Source: Halorubrum sp. CSM-61 (lineage in GTDB: Archaea; Halobacteriota; Halobacteria; Halobacteriales; Haloferacaceae). Taken from it: a stretch of DNA of 64,000 nucleotides. Positions 24,579 to 33,787 of this stretch are shown in pieces (position 1 is the first letter of the stretch; every line of letters starts with the position of its first letter). The notes beneath the pieces were generated by a model that worked only from the letters and a program-made list of their open reading frames with translations, was not told the origin of the DNA and did not search any database. Location: the NCBI RefSeq assembly GCF_003781945.1, contig NZ_RJJW01000001.1, positions 267,921 to 331,920 of the forward strand, given 5' to 3'. Both the position numbers and the translations under genes were made by a program.

Positions 24579-25214
24579 ATGAGCACGGACGACGTCTCGC
24601 GGCGCACGTTCATTCGGACCGCCGGCGGCGCGGCCGGCGTCGCTGGGGCGACGGCGGCGACGGGGACCGCGGCGGCACAGGAGGAACAGCCGGTCTGGCC
24701 GAGCGGGGCCGAGGGGAACGTCGGATCGTACGAGGACGCCCGCGGCGAGAGCGAAGTCACCGTCCAGGTCGGGGCCGGTGACCAGGGGCTCGCCTTCGAT
24801 CCGACGCTGCTGTGGGTCGATCCCGGCACGACGATCACGTGGGAGTGGACCGGTGCGGGCGGCGCCCACAACGTCGTCACCGTCGAAGACGGCGGCCCAG
24901 CCAGCCTCGACAGCGGCGACCCGGTCGGCGAGGAAGGGTACACCTACGAGTACGAGACGAGCGAGGAGGACGCGGGGATCACGCACTACCACTGCGTGCC
25001 GCACACCACGACCGGGATGCACGGCGGCCTCGCCGTCGGCGAGGACGTCGAGACCGAGTCCGCCGGCGGAGGGGGCGGCGGCTCCGACGCCGTGTTCGTC
25101 CCGCAGGGCGCCCGCGCGCTCAGCGTCGCGACGTTCGTCGCGATGGTGAGCACGCTCGGACTCGCCTTCGTCTTCATGAAGTACGGCGGCACGATCACGG
25201 GAGACGAGGAGTAG
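24579..25214 (+). CDS. Halocyanin-like blue copper protein, Tat-exported and membrane-anchored
   Basis: An electron carrier on the outer face of the membrane. The 211-residue protein has a Tat motif (SRRTFIRTA), a cupredoxin domain (about 55-155) and a Gly-rich linker, then a C-terminal membrane helix (SVATFVAMVSTLGLAFVF). Copper ligands: His in GAHNVV, then Cys, His and Met in HYHCVPHTTTGMHG. It likely passes electrons between respiratory complexes, as halocyanin does. It stands alone about 120 bp after RNA element copy 2. The stop at 25214 is followed by a convergent gene. Confidence 0.9.
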   Translation: MSTDDVSRRTFIRTAGGAAGVAGATAATGTAAAQEEQPVWPSGAEGNVGSYEDARGESEVTVQVGAGDQGLAFDPTLLWVDPGTTITWEWTGAGGAHNVVTVEDGGPASLDSGDPVGEEGYTYEYETSEEDAGITHYHCVPHTTTGMHGGLAVGEDVETESAGGGGGGSDAVFVPQGARALSVATFVAMVSTLGLAFVFMKYGGTITGDEE

Positions 25215-25277
25215 TTGTCCGTCGCGCTCGGCGCAGTCCGGTTGTCCGCCGCGGTCGCGCGGTCCCCGTTTTCGCTG

Positions 25278-26327
25278 TTACTCTCCGTTTAAAAGGTCCC
25301 GGTACGTGTCGACGACCCGATCGAGTACGGCGTCGTGGTCGTAAGCGGCGAAGTCGCGCTCGACGGACTTCCTGTCGAGGTCGCCGACCGCGACGAACTC
25401 GTCGGCGAGCTCGGCCGGGCTCGTGACGAGCCGCCCGCGCCGGTATCCCTCCACGAGCTCGTGAGCGCTGGAGTCCGCCTGATACTCGACGAGGGCGACG
25501 CAGCCGCACGCCAGCGCCCACAGCAGGTCGGTCGCGAACGTCTCCCACGTCGCCGTCGCCACCGCGACGTGGGTCCCCTTGAACAGCTCGACCCGCTCGC
25601 GGAGCGGCAGGTCCCCGAGGAACGACACCCGGTCGTCGATCCGGAGGTCGCTCGCCGTCGACTCGATCCGGGCGCGCTCCGGGCCGTCGCCGACGATAGC
25701 CGCGGTCCAGTCGCGGTCGCGGAGCTCCGCGAGCCCGAGGAGGAACGTCTCGACGTTGGCGTGGCGGTCCAGCCGCCGGGCGTACACCGCGTCGAACCGG
25801 TCGTCGACGCCGGCCTCCTCGACGAGGTCGAAGTCGATGCTCTCGGGGATCACCTGCACGTCCTCGCCGGCGGCGCCGTGCTCGCGGACCCGCGTCTTCG
25901 TCGTCCGCGAGGGGGTCGTGACGACGTCGGCCCGCCGGGCGAGGGGCCGGTACCGCCGGCGGGAGTCGGCGGGGTGGTCGCGCCACCAGTCGACGACCAC
26001 GGGCGTCCGCGAGAGGGTCCCCCCGACGGTCGCGGCGATCCCGGGCGTCGGCGGGGTGTTGACCGCGTGGATCACGTCGGGGGCGACCCAGCGGAGCGCG
26101 GGCGGGAGGCGAGCCGCGAACGCCGACGGCGACGGCTCGACGGTCACCGACCGATACGTGATCCCCTCCTCGTCGAAGACGTCGTGGTCGCCGCCCCACC
26201 AGCGGGCGCAGAGCCAGACCACGTCGTGGCCGCGGTCGGCGAGCCCGCGGGCGAACCGTCGCGTCCGCGACCGCGCCGGCGTGTCGCCGTGACTGGGTGC
26301 GAAAAGCGAGACGAACGCGACGCGCAT
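25278..26327 (-). CDS. Glycosyltransferase, family 4 (GT-B fold)
   Basis: A 349-residue retaining glycosyltransferase. The N-terminal Rossmann domain begins MRVAFVSLFAPSHGDTPARS; the C-terminal donor-binding domain has VIPESIDFD, AIVGDGPERARIE, FLGDLP and ATWETFATDLLWALACG, with the conserved Glu near the nucleotide-sugar site. It probably builds surface glycans or glycolipids; donor and acceptor are unknown. The ATG at 26327 gives the standard start. It diverges from the S9 peptidase, 156 bp apart. Confidence 0.87.
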   Translation of the reverse strand: MRVAFVSLFAPSHGDTPARSRTRRFARGLADRGHDVVWLCARWWGGDHDVFDEEGITYRSVTVEPSPSAFAARLPPALRWVAPDVIHAVNTPPTPGIAATVGGTLSRTPVVVDWWRDHPADSRRRYRPLARRADVVTTPSRTTKTRVREHGAAGEDVQVIPESIDFDLVEEAGVDDRFDAVYARRLDRHANVETFLLGLAELRDRDWTAAIVGDGPERARIESTASDLRIDDRVSFLGDLPLRERVELFKGTHVAVATATWETFATDLLWALACGCVALVEYQADSSAHELVEGYRRGRLVTSPAELADEFVAVGDLDRKSVERDFAAYDHDAVLDRVVDTYRDLLNGE

Positions 26328-26483
26328 ACGCCGACCGGACGGCTGGGGCGGATAAAAAGACACGGCATCCGGCGGGCGACGGCGGGCCGACGGCAGGCCG
26401 CCACGGCCGAGCGCGCGGATCGCGGCCGTGCGACCCGTTCCCCCACCCGAAACGGTTTCACACCGCGCGGTGAACCGGACCCC

Positions 26484-28382
26484 ATGCACCAGTACGACAT
26501 CGAGCGATACCTCAACGTGCGGAACGCCGGCGGGGCGGATCTGGGCCCCAACGGGCGGCTCTCCTTCCTGTTGAACACGACCGGCACCGGACAGGTGTGG
26601 TCGCTCGACGAACCCCTCGGGTGGCCCGAACAGCACACGTTCTTCGAGGAGTCGGTCTCCTTCGTCGACTCCTCACCGCAGCGCGCGGAGGCCGTCTTCG
26701 GCATGGACGAGGGCGGCAACGAGCGCGCCCAGCTGTACCTGCTCAACTACGAGTCGGGCGAGATCACCGACCTCACCGACCGCCCGGAGGCGAAACACCG
26801 GTGGGGCGGCTGGGACGGCGAGGGCGACCGCTTCGCGTTCGCCTCGAACCGCCGCGACGAGGCCGTCTTCGACGTGTACGTCCAAGACCGGGACGCGACC
26901 GGCGACGACGCCGAGCTGGTGTACGAGGGCGACGGCTGGCTCTCCGTCGCCGGCTGGTCGCCGAGCGACGACCGGCTGATCGTCCACGAGGCGCACTCCT
27001 CGTTCGACCACGACGTGTATACCCTCGATCTCGACTCCGGCGGCCTGACCCACCACACGCCCCACGAGGGGGACGTCCGCTACGGCAGCCCGGAGTGGGG
27101 GCCCGACGGCGAGGGGCTCTACCTCGTCACCGACCGCGACAGCGACACGCTGCGCTTGGAGCGACTCGACCTCGCCACCGACGAGTTCTCGGTCGTCGCG
27201 TCGGGGGAGGGCCCGGGGCGCGAGAGCGGTGCGGGCGCGGACGAGGAAGACGGGGAGGCAAAGCGAGGCGACGCCTCCCCCGTGAAGCCCGGCGGCGACG
27301 ACGGCTGGAACGTGGACGGCGTCGCGGTCCACGAGGAGTCCCGCCGCGTGGTCTACTCGCGTAACGTCGACGGCTACACCGAGATCACGGTCGGCGAGCT
27401 GGTCGAGGCCGACCGGATCGACCCGTTCCCGACCCCCGACCTCCCGAGGGGCGTCGCCGGCGGCGTGAGCTTCGGCCCGGACGGGAACCGCTTCGCGATC
27501 ACCGCGACCGGCAGCACCCACAACGCGAACGCGTACGTCGTCGACGCGACGACCGGCGAGACGGAGCGCTGGACCGCCGCCTCGACCGCCGGCATCCCGC
27601 CGGAGACGTTCGTCGAGCCGGAGCTGGTCCACTACCCGACGTTCGACGGCCGGGAGATCCCGGCGTTCTTCTCGGTTCCGGCGGCGAAATCACCCGAGGA
27701 GGGCTACCCGGTGGTCGTCGACATCCACGGCGGCCCCGAGTCGCAGCGCCGGCCCTCCTTCGCCTCGGTCAAGCAGTACCTGCTGAACAACGGTTACGCC
27801 GTGTTCGAGCCGAACGTCCGCGGCTCCTCGGGGTACGGGAAGGCGTACTCCGCGCTCGACGACGTCGAAAAGCGGATGGACTCGGTCGCGGACATCCGGG
27901 CCGGCGTGGAGTGGCTCCACGACCACCCCGAGGTCGACCCCGACCGCGTCGTCGCGATGGGCGGCTCCTACGGCGGGTTCATGGTGCTCGCGGCGCTGAC
28001 CGAGTACCCCGAGCTGTGGGCCGCCGGCGTCGACGTGGTCGGCATCGCGAACTTCGTGACGTTCTTAGAGAACACCGGCGACTGGCGCCGCGAGCTCCGG
28101 GAGGCGGAGTACGGGTCGCTCGACGAGGACCGGGAGTTCCTCGAGTCGATCTCGCCGATCAACAACATCGAGGCGATCGAGTCGCCGCTGTTCGTCCTCC
28201 ACGGCGCGAACGACCCGCGGGTCCCGGTGGGCGAGGCCGAGCAGATCGTCGAAGAGGCGCGCGAGCAGGGCGTCCCCGTACGGAAGCTGATCTTCGACGA
28301 CGAGGGACACGGCTTCGCGAAGCTGGAGAACCGCATCGAGGCGTACCGCGCGGTCGTCGACTTCCTCGCGGAGCACGTCTGA
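26484..28382 (+). CDS. S9-family prolyl oligopeptidase / acylaminoacyl-peptidase-like serine peptidase
   Basis: A 632-residue peptidase. The N-terminal half is a WD40-like beta-propeller that screens substrates by size; the C-terminal alpha/beta hydrolase has the Ser in GGSYGGFM, Asp in GANDPRVP and His in EGHGF. An acidic insert (about 245-275) lies between blades and contains a DNA hairpin (ggggaggc/gcctcccc, 27252-27280). No signal peptide, so it acts on cytoplasmic peptides. The start at 26484 is shortly after the promoter region shared with the glycosyltransferase. Confidence 0.9.
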   Translation: MHQYDIERYLNVRNAGGADLGPNGRLSFLLNTTGTGQVWSLDEPLGWPEQHTFFEESVSFVDSSPQRAEAVFGMDEGGNERAQLYLLNYESGEITDLTDRPEAKHRWGGWDGEGDRFAFASNRRDEAVFDVYVQDRDATGDDAELVYEGDGWLSVAGWSPSDDRLIVHEAHSSFDHDVYTLDLDSGGLTHHTPHEGDVRYGSPEWGPDGEGLYLVTDRDSDTLRLERLDLATDEFSVVASGEGPGRESGAGADEEDGEAKRGDASPVKPGGDDGWNVDGVAVHEESRRVVYSRNVDGYTEITVGELVEADRIDPFPTPDLPRGVAGGVSFGPDGNRFAITATGSTHNANAYVVDATTGETERWTAASTAGIPPETFVEPELVHYPTFDGREIPAFFSVPAAKSPEEGYPVVVDIHGGPESQRRPSFASVKQYLLNNGYAVFEPNVRGSSGYGKAYSALDDVEKRMDSVADIRAGVEWLHDHPEVDPDRVVAMGGSYGGFMVLAALTEYPELWAAGVDVVGIANFVTFLENTGDWRRELREAEYGSLDEDREFLESISPINNIEAIESPLFVLHGANDPRVPVGEAEQIVEEAREQGVPVRKLIFDDEGHGFAKLENRIEAYRAVVDFLAEHV

Positions 28383-28399
28383 GACGAAGAGCCGACTCG

Positions 28400-28409
28400 C
28401 TTTTAAAAG
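28400..28409. terminator. Bidirectional T/A-rich terminator between convergent genes
   Basis: The palindrome cttttaaaag lies between the S9 peptidase stop and the stop of the convergent aldo/keto reductase, offering an oligo-T tract on both strands. The gap is only 42 bp. Confidence 0.4.
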
Positions 28410-28424
28410 AAACTCGTCGCCCGC

Positions 28425-29255
28425 CTACCAGTCGGGGCCGAAGTCCGGGTTCAGTTGGCGGTCGGTCCGGCCGAGGTCGTCGATTTGTTGGATGTCCTCG
28501 TCGTCCAGTTCGAGCCCGAGGCTCGCCCAGTTGTCGGCGATGTGGTCCTCGCCGGTCGCCTTCGGGATGGCGGTGACCCCTTTCTCGCGGAGCCACGCGA
28601 GGCTCACCTGCGCCGCGCTGACGCCGTGTTTCTCGGCGATCTCTCCGATCGTCGGATCGTCGAGGATCTTCCCGCGGGCGAGCGGGGAGTAGCCGACGAG
28701 TTCGACGCCGTTGGCGTCGGCGTACTCGCGGAGCTCCTCCTGCCGGAGCAGCGGGTGACACTCCACCTGGTTCGCGAACGGCGCCTCGCCGAGAACGTCG
28801 GTCGCGGCGTCGAGGTGCTCCGGCTCGAAGTTCGAGACGCCGATCCGGTCGATCAGACCGTCGTCGCGGAGCTCCGCGAACGCGGGCAGCGTCTCCCCGG
28901 GGTCGTACTCGCCGGCCGGCCAGTGGACGTACAGCAGGTCGGCGTACTCGGTGTCGAGCTTCTGGAGGCTCTCGCGGGTCGACGCGGCCACGTCCTCGGG
29001 CGCGAGGTTGTCGATCCACACCTTCGTCGCGAGGAACACGTCGTCGCGGTCCACGTCCGCGGCGGCGATCCCCTCGCCCACGGCGGCCTCGTTGCCGTAG
29101 ATCTGGGCCGTGTCGACGTGGCGGTAGCCCGCCTCCAACGCCGTTTTGACGGACTCCGTACACTGCGCGGGGTCGTCGTTCTCCCACGTCCCGAGCCCGA
29201 GCACCGGCATCCCGTCGCTGGTCGGTACGTCGAAGGACTGCGGTTCCTGTGACAT
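28425..29255 (-). CDS. Aldo/keto reductase
   Basis: A 276-residue NADPH-dependent reductase of carbonyl compounds. Motifs: GLGTWEN at the start, YRHVDTAQIYGNEAAVGEGI with the catalytic Asp and Tyr, ATKVW with the Lys, VHWPAGEYD with the His, IGVSNFEPEHL, and CHPLLRQEEL. The C-terminal AIPKATGEDHIADN binds the cofactor phosphate. Substrate is unknown; the sequence is closest in feel to the AKR5-type dicarbonyl or sugar reductases. Single gene by spacing. Confidence 0.9.
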   Translation of the reverse strand: MSQEPQSFDVPTSDGMPVLGLGTWENDDPAQCTESVKTALEAGYRHVDTAQIYGNEAAVGEGIAAADVDRDDVFLATKVWIDNLAPEDVAASTRESLQKLDTEYADLLYVHWPAGEYDPGETLPAFAELRDDGLIDRIGVSNFEPEHLDAATDVLGEAPFANQVECHPLLRQEELREYADANGVELVGYSPLARGKILDDPTIGEIAEKHGVSAAQVSLAWLREKGVTAIPKATGEDHIADNWASLGLELDDEDIQQIDDLGRTDRQLNPDFGPDW

Positions 29256-29376
29256 ACGCGAACGTAGTCGCGTGAGGGGAAAGTCGCTTGCGGTCCCGGC
29301 GGTCGAAGCCGCCGCGGGAGAGGTGAGGAGGGGGTGGAGGAGGAGGGAGAGAGGAACGAGCCCGAGCGCCCGCCGG

Positions 29377-31908
29377 TCAGTCGTCCAGCAGCGCCCGCGA
29401 GGAGTTCGCCACGACGAGGAGGCTGGAGGCGCCCATCGCGATCGCGGCGAACAGCGGATTCAGGAGGCCGGTCACCGCGAGCGGGATGGCGACCGCGTTG
29501 TAACAGAACGCCCAGCCGATGTTCCCCTTCACGCGCCGGCCCGCGGCACGCGAGAGCTCGAAGACCGTCGCCACGGAGCCGAGGTCGTCGTCGACGATCG
29601 CCACGTCGGCCGCGTCGGCCGCCATCGCGGTCCCCCCGCCGAGCGCGACGCCGAGGTCGGCGGCGGCGAGCGCGGGCGCGTCGTTGGTCCCGTCGCCGAC
29701 CATCACGGTCCGCCCGCGCGCCTTCAGCCGCTCGACCGTCTCGGCTTTCCCCTCGGGCGGGACGCCCGCGAACACCGACGAGATCGCGTCGTGCTCGCCG
29801 AAGACGGTCGCCGCGCGCTCGTCGTCGCCCGTCAGCACGACCACCTCGACGCCCGAGTCGGCGAGCTCCGTCACGGTCTCCTCCCACCCCTCGCGCAGCT
29901 CGTCTCCCACCACGACGACCCCCTCCGCGGCGCCGTCTCGGCCGACCGCGACCGGAACGCGTCCCACGTCGCGGGCCGCAGAGACCGCCTCGCGGATCCC
30001 GTCGGGGACCGTCCATCCCCGCTCGTCGAACAGGTCCGGATGGCCGACGACGACCTCGACGCCGTCGACGACGCCGGAGACCCCGCGGGCGTGGCTCTCG
30101 AAGTCGGTGACGGCGAGCGCGTCGCCCGCGTCGTCGGCGTCCGCCGCCTTCACCTCCCCGCCGTCGGCGACCGCCGGCGACCCGGCGCCGGAGTCCGACG
30201 CGGATTCGGGGGCTCTCGGGGCGCCGTCGCCCGCGCGCGCCGCGGCGATGGCCTGCCCCACCGGGTGCGCCGAGCGCTCCTCGATCGCGGCGGCGAGCCG
30301 GAGCAGGTCGTCGTCGACGTCGGCGGAGACCACCCGCATCTCGCCGGTGGTGAGCGTCCCCGTCTTGTCGAAGACGACGGTGTCGGCGCCGCGGAGGCGC
30401 TCGAAGACGGTGTCGTCGAAGATCACGATGGACCGCTCCAATGCGTCGCGGATCCCGGCGGCGACCGCCAGCGGGGTCGCGAGCCCGAGCGCGCACGGGC
30501 ACGAGACGATGAGCACCGTGAGCCCGACGAGCATCGCCTCCGTGACCCCGTTTCCGAGCGCGAGGTTCGCGCCGGAGGCGAGGAGCGCGACCGCGAGCAC
30601 GACCGGGACGAATATCGTCGCCAGCCGGTCGGCGAGCTTCTGGACCCCGTGGTTCCCGCTCTGGAGGTCCCAGACGAGCTCGGCAACGCGGTCGAGGCTC
30701 GAGGTCGCGTCCGGGCCGACTTCGACCGTCAGCGAGCCGTCCGCGACCACGGAGCCGCCGATCGCGGCGTCGCCGGGCGTCTTCCGGACCGGCATCGACT
30801 CGCCCGTGACGACCGACTCGTCGACGGCGGCGTCGCCCGCGACCGCCTCGCCGTCGACCGGGATCCGCTCGCCGACGCGCACGAGCAGGCGGTCGCCGGG
30901 CGCGAGGTCGTCGATGGCGACCTCCTCGGTCTCGCTTGCGTTTGCCCCGGCGCCGTCGACGTCCCCCTCACCGACCAGCCGCCGGGCGCTGTCGACCTGC
31001 ACCGCGGTGAGATCGGAGAGGAGCTCGGTCGAGCGCTTCTTGATCGAGTCCTCGTAGTGGTTGCCGACGGTGACGATCACGATGATCGCGACCGTCACGT
31101 CGTAGTAGATGGACGGCGACTCGACGAAGATCACGGCGAGCGTGCTGTAGACGTACGCGCTGAGCGCCGCGATCGCGACGAGCAGGTCCATGTTCGGCGA
31201 CCGCGTCCTCGCGCTGACGTACGCCCCTCTGAGTATCGGCTTCCCGGTGACGAACAGGACCACCGTCGTCAACACGGCGATCACGATGAAGAAGTACGTC
31301 CCCGAGGTGGAGGCCATCGCCTGGTTGAGATACTCCAGGGTGCGCTCGTTGTAGAAGGGGAACGCGAAGTACGTCGGGTAGATGATGACGATGTACTGGA
31401 GCATGACCGCCATCCCGACGAGCACGCCGGCCGCGAGCCGCGCCGTCGCCATGTTGTCCGCCTGCCGGCGCGAGAAGGCGTCGTCGCGGTCGTACGCGCT
31501 GTAGCCGAGCCCGCTCACCGCCTCCGAGAGGTCCTCGACTGAGACCGCGTCGGGGTCGTGGTCGATCCGCACCGTGTCCGTGACGTAGCTCGCGCTGGCG
31601 GCGCTGACGCCCTCTGTGTCGGTCGCGACCGTCTCGATGAACGCCTCGCAGGTGGCGCAGTGCATCCCGTCGACCTCGAGGAAGGTAGCCTCGTGGTCGG
31701 CCGGGACCTCGGTGTCGGATCCGCTCGTGTCGGCCTCGTTCCCCTCCTCCTGCCGCCGTTCTCGCACCGCCTCCGCGTCGACGTCGACGTCGCCGAGCGT
31801 CTCGTACACGTCCCGGCAGCCGGTACAGCAGAACGCGTTGCCCTCGTCGTCGGCCACGTCGACGCCCTCGGTCGGGAGCTCACAGAGCGTGCAGTCGGGC
31901 GCGCTCAT
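29377..31908 (-). CDS. Heavy-metal P1B-type ATPase, CcoI/CtpA-like copper exporter
   Basis: An 843-residue copper pump of the kind that supplies cytochrome oxidase assembly. An N-terminal cysteine-rich region (CTLCE, then FCCTGC, residues 6-31) precedes an HMA domain with Cys84 and Cys87 (GMHCATC). Eight helices carry the CPC motif (Cys470, Cys472); the phosphorylation Asp514 is in DKTGT, with HP in SAHPVGQ and GDGTNDAPAL. The start ATG is 3 bp after the stop of the SafE-like gene, as in bacterial ccoGHIS clusters. Export of copper to the outer face is inferred from the family. Confidence 0.9.
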   Translation of the reverse strand: MSAPDCTLCELPTEGVDVADDEGNAFCCTGCRDVYETLGDVDVDAEAVRERRQEEGNEADTSGSDTEVPADHEATFLEVDGMHCATCEAFIETVATDTEGVSAASASYVTDTVRIDHDPDAVSVEDLSEAVSGLGYSAYDRDDAFSRRQADNMATARLAAGVLVGMAVMLQYIVIIYPTYFAFPFYNERTLEYLNQAMASTSGTYFFIVIAVLTTVVLFVTGKPILRGAYVSARTRSPNMDLLVAIAALSAYVYSTLAVIFVESPSIYYDVTVAIIVIVTVGNHYEDSIKKRSTELLSDLTAVQVDSARRLVGEGDVDGAGANASETEEVAIDDLAPGDRLLVRVGERIPVDGEAVAGDAAVDESVVTGESMPVRKTPGDAAIGGSVVADGSLTVEVGPDATSSLDRVAELVWDLQSGNHGVQKLADRLATIFVPVVLAVALLASGANLALGNGVTEAMLVGLTVLIVSCPCALGLATPLAVAAGIRDALERSIVIFDDTVFERLRGADTVVFDKTGTLTTGEMRVVSADVDDDLLRLAAAIEERSAHPVGQAIAAARAGDGAPRAPESASDSGAGSPAVADGGEVKAADADDAGDALAVTDFESHARGVSGVVDGVEVVVGHPDLFDERGWTVPDGIREAVSAARDVGRVPVAVGRDGAAEGVVVVGDELREGWEETVTELADSGVEVVVLTGDDERAATVFGEHDAISSVFAGVPPEGKAETVERLKARGRTVMVGDGTNDAPALAAADLGVALGGGTAMAADAADVAIVDDDLGSVATVFELSRAAGRRVKGNIGWAFCYNAVAIPLAVTGLLNPLFAAIAMGASSLLVVANSSRALLDD

Positions 31909-31911
31909 GGG

Positions 31912-32763
31912 CTAGTGGCCCCCCGCGGCCGCGGCGTCGATCGGGTTCCAGAAGGGGAGGCTCGGGTGCGGCACGTGGACCCCGACCGCCATCAGCCCGT
32001 GCGCGAACAGGACGTAGCCGAGCGCCACGAAGGCGACGCCGAGCAGGCGGTGGACCCGGCGACGGTGGACCGCGTCCACGCTCTCGATGACGGTCCCGTA
32101 CAGGAAGACGGCGGGCATCGTGCCGACGCCGAGCGCGCCCAGCGCGACCCCGCCGCTGACGGCGGAGCCGCTGGCGAACGCGTAGAGGTACGCCGGGTAG
32201 AGGATCGGACACGGGAGCAGCCCGTGGACCGCGCCGAGCCCGACGATCCCGGGACCGTTGGCGAGCCGGTCGACGTGGCCCGTGAGCCAACCGGTGACCC
32301 GGTCGAGGCCGGGGAGGTGGACCCCGCCGGTCGCGCCGCCGAGGGCGTACCGGATCCCGACGAGGATCACGGCCGCGCCGACGGCGAGGCCGACGACGCC
32401 GCGGACCGCCTCCGCCGCGCCGGTCAGCGTCGCGGTCGTGACGAGGACGAACCCGCCCAGCGCGCCGAGCGCCGCGCCGATGGTCGCGTAGCTCGCGGCG
32501 CGCCCGAGGTTGAACAGCGCGTGCTGGCGGACCTCGTAGGTCGTGAGGTGGCTCCCGCGCCGGTCGGCGGTTCGACCGGTTCCGGAGTTGCGGGTCCGTT
32601 CGGTCGCGGCGCTCCCGCCGTCGGCGCGCTCGCTCCCCGACCGCATCCGGCCGGCGTACACCGTGACGAGCGGGCCGCACATCCCGATGCAGTGGGCGCC
32701 GCCGAGCAGCCCGATGGCGAGGAACAGCAGGACGTCGGTCCCGAGGAGCGTCGAGATGGTCAT
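31912..32763 (-). CDS. SafE/UreH-like transmembrane protein (CcoH-type cluster partner)
   Basis: A 283-residue membrane protein with a first helix containing [12 protein letters not shown], the Met/Cys/His motif typical of the SafE family linked to cytochrome oxidase copper handling. Further helices follow (about 95-115, 125-145, 170-200, 205-225, 245-265). A second LLPCPILYP motif has a Cys-Pro. It is cotranscribed with the CcoI-like ATPase (3-bp gap). A role in copper import or chaperoning for oxidase maturation is inferred. A charged loop (about 40-75) is halophile-specific. Confidence 0.82.
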   Translation of the reverse strand: MTISTLLGTDVLLFLAIGLLGGAHCIGMCGPLVTVYAGRMRSGSERADGGSAATERTRNSGTGRTADRRGSHLTTYEVRQHALFNLGRAASYATIGAALGALGGFVLVTTATLTGAAEAVRGVVGLAVGAAVILVGIRYALGGATGGVHLPGLDRVTGWLTGHVDRLANGPGIVGLGAVHGLLPCPILYPAYLYAFASGSAVSGGVALGALGVGTMPAVFLYGTVIESVDAVHRRRVHRLLGVAFVALGYVLFAHGLMAVGVHVPHPSLPFWNPIDAAAAGGH

Positions 32764-32851
32764 TCGTGTCAGTTACCGCGAGTTGGTGTCGCGCGCGCTA
32801 ATGGGTTTCGTCGACCGGAAGGCGGGGGAGACGGGTCGGGGGTCTCGCACG

Positions 32852-33277
32852 TCACTCCTCCACGAACACGGTCGCATACATCCCGCCGGTCTCGTGCGGG
32901 ATACAGACGTAGTCGTAGCGCCCGGCCACCTCGAAGGTGTGCGAGAATCGATCGCCGCTCTCCAAGGCGCCGCCGAACTCGTCGTGCCACGCGGTCCGGG
33001 CGGTCCGCTCGTCGTCGAAGCCGCCGGAGGCGAAGTAGTCGGCCGCATCGGGAATGCCGCCCTCGTAGGCCGTGACGGTGTGTGTTCGCGAACTCGTGTT
33101 CTCCCAGACCACGGCGTCGCCGACGGAGACGGTCAGCTCTGCGGGTCGGAACGCGTCCGCGACCATCCCCACGTCGTAGCCGGGGTCGCCGTCGACGGCC
33201 GAACAGCCGGCGAGGGCGGTCGTCGCCGCGACGCCCCCGGCCGCGCCGACCCGTCGGAGGAACCGTCTGCGATGCAT
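32852..33277 (-). CDS. Cupredoxin (plastocyanin-like) Tat lipoprotein
   Basis: A 141-residue copper protein with Tat motif ([10 protein letters not shown]) and a lipobox ending LAGC, so it is lipid-anchored outside. Ligands: His in [10 protein letters not shown], then Cys, His and Met in [11 protein letters not shown]. The ATG at 33277 is used because the Tat motif begins at residue 2. It lies 88 bp upstream of the SafE-like gene on the same strand, so it belongs to the same copper block. It may carry electrons or hand copper to the oxidase. Confidence 0.87.
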   Translation of the reverse strand: MHRRRFLRRVGAAGGVAATTALAGCSAVDGDPGYDVGMVADAFRPAELTVSVGDAVVWENTSSRTHTVTAYEGGIPDAADYFASGGFDDERTARTAWHDEFGGALESGDRFSHTFEVAGRYDYVCIPHETGGMYATVFVEE

Positions 33278-33448
33278 ACCCGACCTGAGGGCTCCGGTCG
33301 TTTCAATACCGCGGTCGACCCCGTCGCGTGGGAATCGTCCGCCTCGGCGTCTCCCGCAGCGGTCGAGCGCGGCGGTCGAGCGCGGCGATGGGCGGTCGAC
33401 GACGCCCGAGAGACAAGCGCTAAACCCGCGGCGGCGGTGTGTCGGGGT

Positions 33449-33787
33449 ATGAAACAGGCCATCGTCGCCCGCACCGACATCGGGATGGGCGAGGGGAAGC
33501 TCGCCGCGCAGGTCGCGCACGCGTCGCTGTCGGCGTACCAGGACGCGGGACGGCGCGCCCGCAAGAAGTGGCAGGGCGAGGGACAGAAGAAGGTGGTCCT
33601 CAAGGGCGACTCCGAGAGCCAGCTGTTCGAGCTGGCCGACAAGGCCGACAAGGAGGGGATCCCGTACGCGATCGTCCGCGACGCGGGCCACACCCAGCTG
33701 GAGCCGGGGACCGTCACCGCGCTCGCCGTGGGGCCCGCCCGCGACGACACCGTCGACCGCGTGACCGGCGACCTCTCGTTGTACTAG
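33449..33787 (+). CDS. pth2: Peptidyl-tRNA hydrolase, Pth2 type
   Basis: Releases stalled peptidyl-tRNA so tRNAs can be recycled. The 112-residue product shows the Pth2 motifs [26 protein letters not shown] and [19 protein letters not shown]. The ATG at 33449 has a TATA-like 'gcgctaaac' about 28 bp upstream. The TAG stop is followed at once by the truD ATG, so the two tRNA-related genes share a transcript. Confidence 0.95.
   Translation: MKQAIVARTDIGMGEGKLAAQVAHASLSAYQDAGRRARKKWQGEGQKKVVLKGDSESQLFELADKADKEGIPYAIVRDAGHTQLEPGTVTALAVGPARDDTVDRVTGDLSLY

Noticed and set aside
27252-27280. GC hairpin inside the S9 peptidase gene
   Set aside because: It falls in a low-complexity acidic insert; no terminator-like T-run follows and the frame continues normally.
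29146-31542. 798-codon open frame antisense to the P-type ATPase gene
   Set aside because: Long antisense frames are common in GC-rich haloarchaeal genes. The opposite strand encodes a complete P-type ATPase with every motif; this frame has no domain and is rich in Arg, Asp and Gly.
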